Positions 4,784 through 5,097 of a stretch of 5,097 nt of DNA are shown here, piece after piece. The DNA is from Bacteroidota bacterium (GTDB lineage: Bacteria; Bacteroidota; Bacteroidia; Bacteroidales; VadinHA17). The stretch spans positions 1-5,097 of the forward strand of contig JAUVHQ010000188.1 in NCBI GenBank assembly GCA_030593185.1. Direction: 5' to 3'. The first letter of the stretch is position 1; the number at the start of each line of letters is the position of its first letter. The notes beneath the pieces are model-generated. The model did no database searches, was not told the DNA's origin, and was given only the letters and a program-made list of their open reading frames with translations. Position numbers and translations under genes: made by a program.

Positions 4784-4955
4784 AATTAATTAACTCAAGT
4801 TACTATTTATTATTAAATAGAACACAGATGACACAGATTCAACGAATTTACACTGATTATTTTATTCTTTTATCCGTTATTATCTGTCGTATCGGTGTCA
4901 TTCGTGTTCCATTTTTATTAGTTTGTAAGAAAGTAGAAACTTGCGTTAATTAATT
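4784..4955. repeat. Nested inverted repeat of about 172 bp upstream of gcvP (MITE-like or REP-like)
   Basis: The outer arms 4784-4805 and 4934-4955 match in inverted orientation at 20 of 22 positions, sharing AATTAATTAAC then CAAGTT. The inner arms (about 4816-4859 and 4870-4913) form a less exact palindrome around the words GAACAC, ATGACAC and GAT. The inner sequence (AACACAGATGACACAGATT) resembles noncoding repeats I have seen between genes in environmental Bacteroidota, which is recollection and not a search. No coding capacity is visible. The element fills most of the gap between the pcm-hydrolase terminator and gcvP, so any gcvP promoter must lie within its right arm or in the last 23 bp. 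Confidence 0.65.
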
Positions 4956-4978
4956 TAACCTGATAATATTTAGTTTAG

Positions 4979-5097
4979 ATGGCACCAGATAATTTTACCT
5001 CTCGTCATATAGGTCCCCGAAAGGATGAAATAGCAAAAATGCTGAAAACTATCGGAGTTTCAACCCTCGACGAACTTATTGACAAAACTGTTCCCTC
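4979..5097 (+). CDS. gcvP: Glycine dehydrogenase (decarboxylating), glycine cleavage P-protein, N-terminal fragment
   Basis: GcvP is the pyridoxal-phosphate enzyme that decarboxylates glycine and passes the aminomethyl group to the lipoyl H-protein, feeding one-carbon units into folate. Only 39 complete codons are visible, and the gene continues past the right edge. The start MAPDNFTSRHIGPRKDEIAK and the following LKTIGVSTLDELIDKTVP match the very conserved family opening (RHIGPR, then a Leu/Ile-rich helix ending in a T-V-P segment). ATG at 4979 is the only sensible start. Upstream are AT-rich words resembling a weak Bacteroidota promoter (TTG at 4941, TAATATTT at 4964), which I do not rank as reliable. 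No riboswitch was seen in the 269-bp leader. Confidence 0.95.
   Translation, partial: MAPDNFTSRHIGPRKDEIAKMLKTIGVSTLDELIDKTVP

Overview
The window looks like chromosome from an AT-rich member of the Bacteroidota, probably in or near the Bacteroidales. The evidence is the close family resemblance of the proteins, the lack of clear Shine-Dalgarno sites before the starts, a perfect match to the Bacteroidota -7 promoter word TAnnTTTG, and long noncoding gaps filled with short-unit degenerate repeats. This assignment is an inference from sequence character, not from a marker gene search.

Layout, left to right. Positions 1-54 may hold the last 17 codons of a membrane protein. Positions 55-773 carry no convincing gene. 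This gap holds a cluster of small hairpins, one strong intrinsic terminator (433-460), a duplicated palindrome containing CGGTCAGACCGGT, and three blocks of TTCGAC-type repeats that merge into a strongly pyrimidine-rich strand. Two genes follow on the minus strand: a Gfo/Idh/MocA-fold protein (3294 to 2356) and, 166 bp downstream of it, a polyprenyl-phosphate sugar-1-phosphate transferase (2189 to 774) that would begin assembly of a surface polysaccharide. The gap between them holds four perfect CTGCCGA heptamers.

A compact divergent promoter region (3295-3410) separates these from a plus-strand pair: pcm (protein-L-isoaspartate methyltransferase, 3411-4061) and, 9 bp later, a YcbL-like metallo-beta-lactamase-fold hydrolase (4071-4709). 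The pair ends in a terminator that overlaps the hydrolase stop codon. After a 269-bp gap dominated by a nested inverted repeat (4784-4955), gcvP, the glycine cleavage P-protein, starts at 4979 and runs off the window.

The minus-strand pair fits cell-surface glycan synthesis. The Gfo/Idh protein has lost the residues that usually define a working dehydrogenase, so its role is uncertain. The plus-strand pair fits protein repair plus thioester or metabolite hydrolysis, and gcvP is one-carbon housekeeping. I do not see a defence system, CRISPR array, transposase, tRNA or rRNA. The most unusual content is noncoding: the hairpin cluster, the period-7/8 repeat tracts on both sides of the sugar transferase, and the palindromic element before gcvP.
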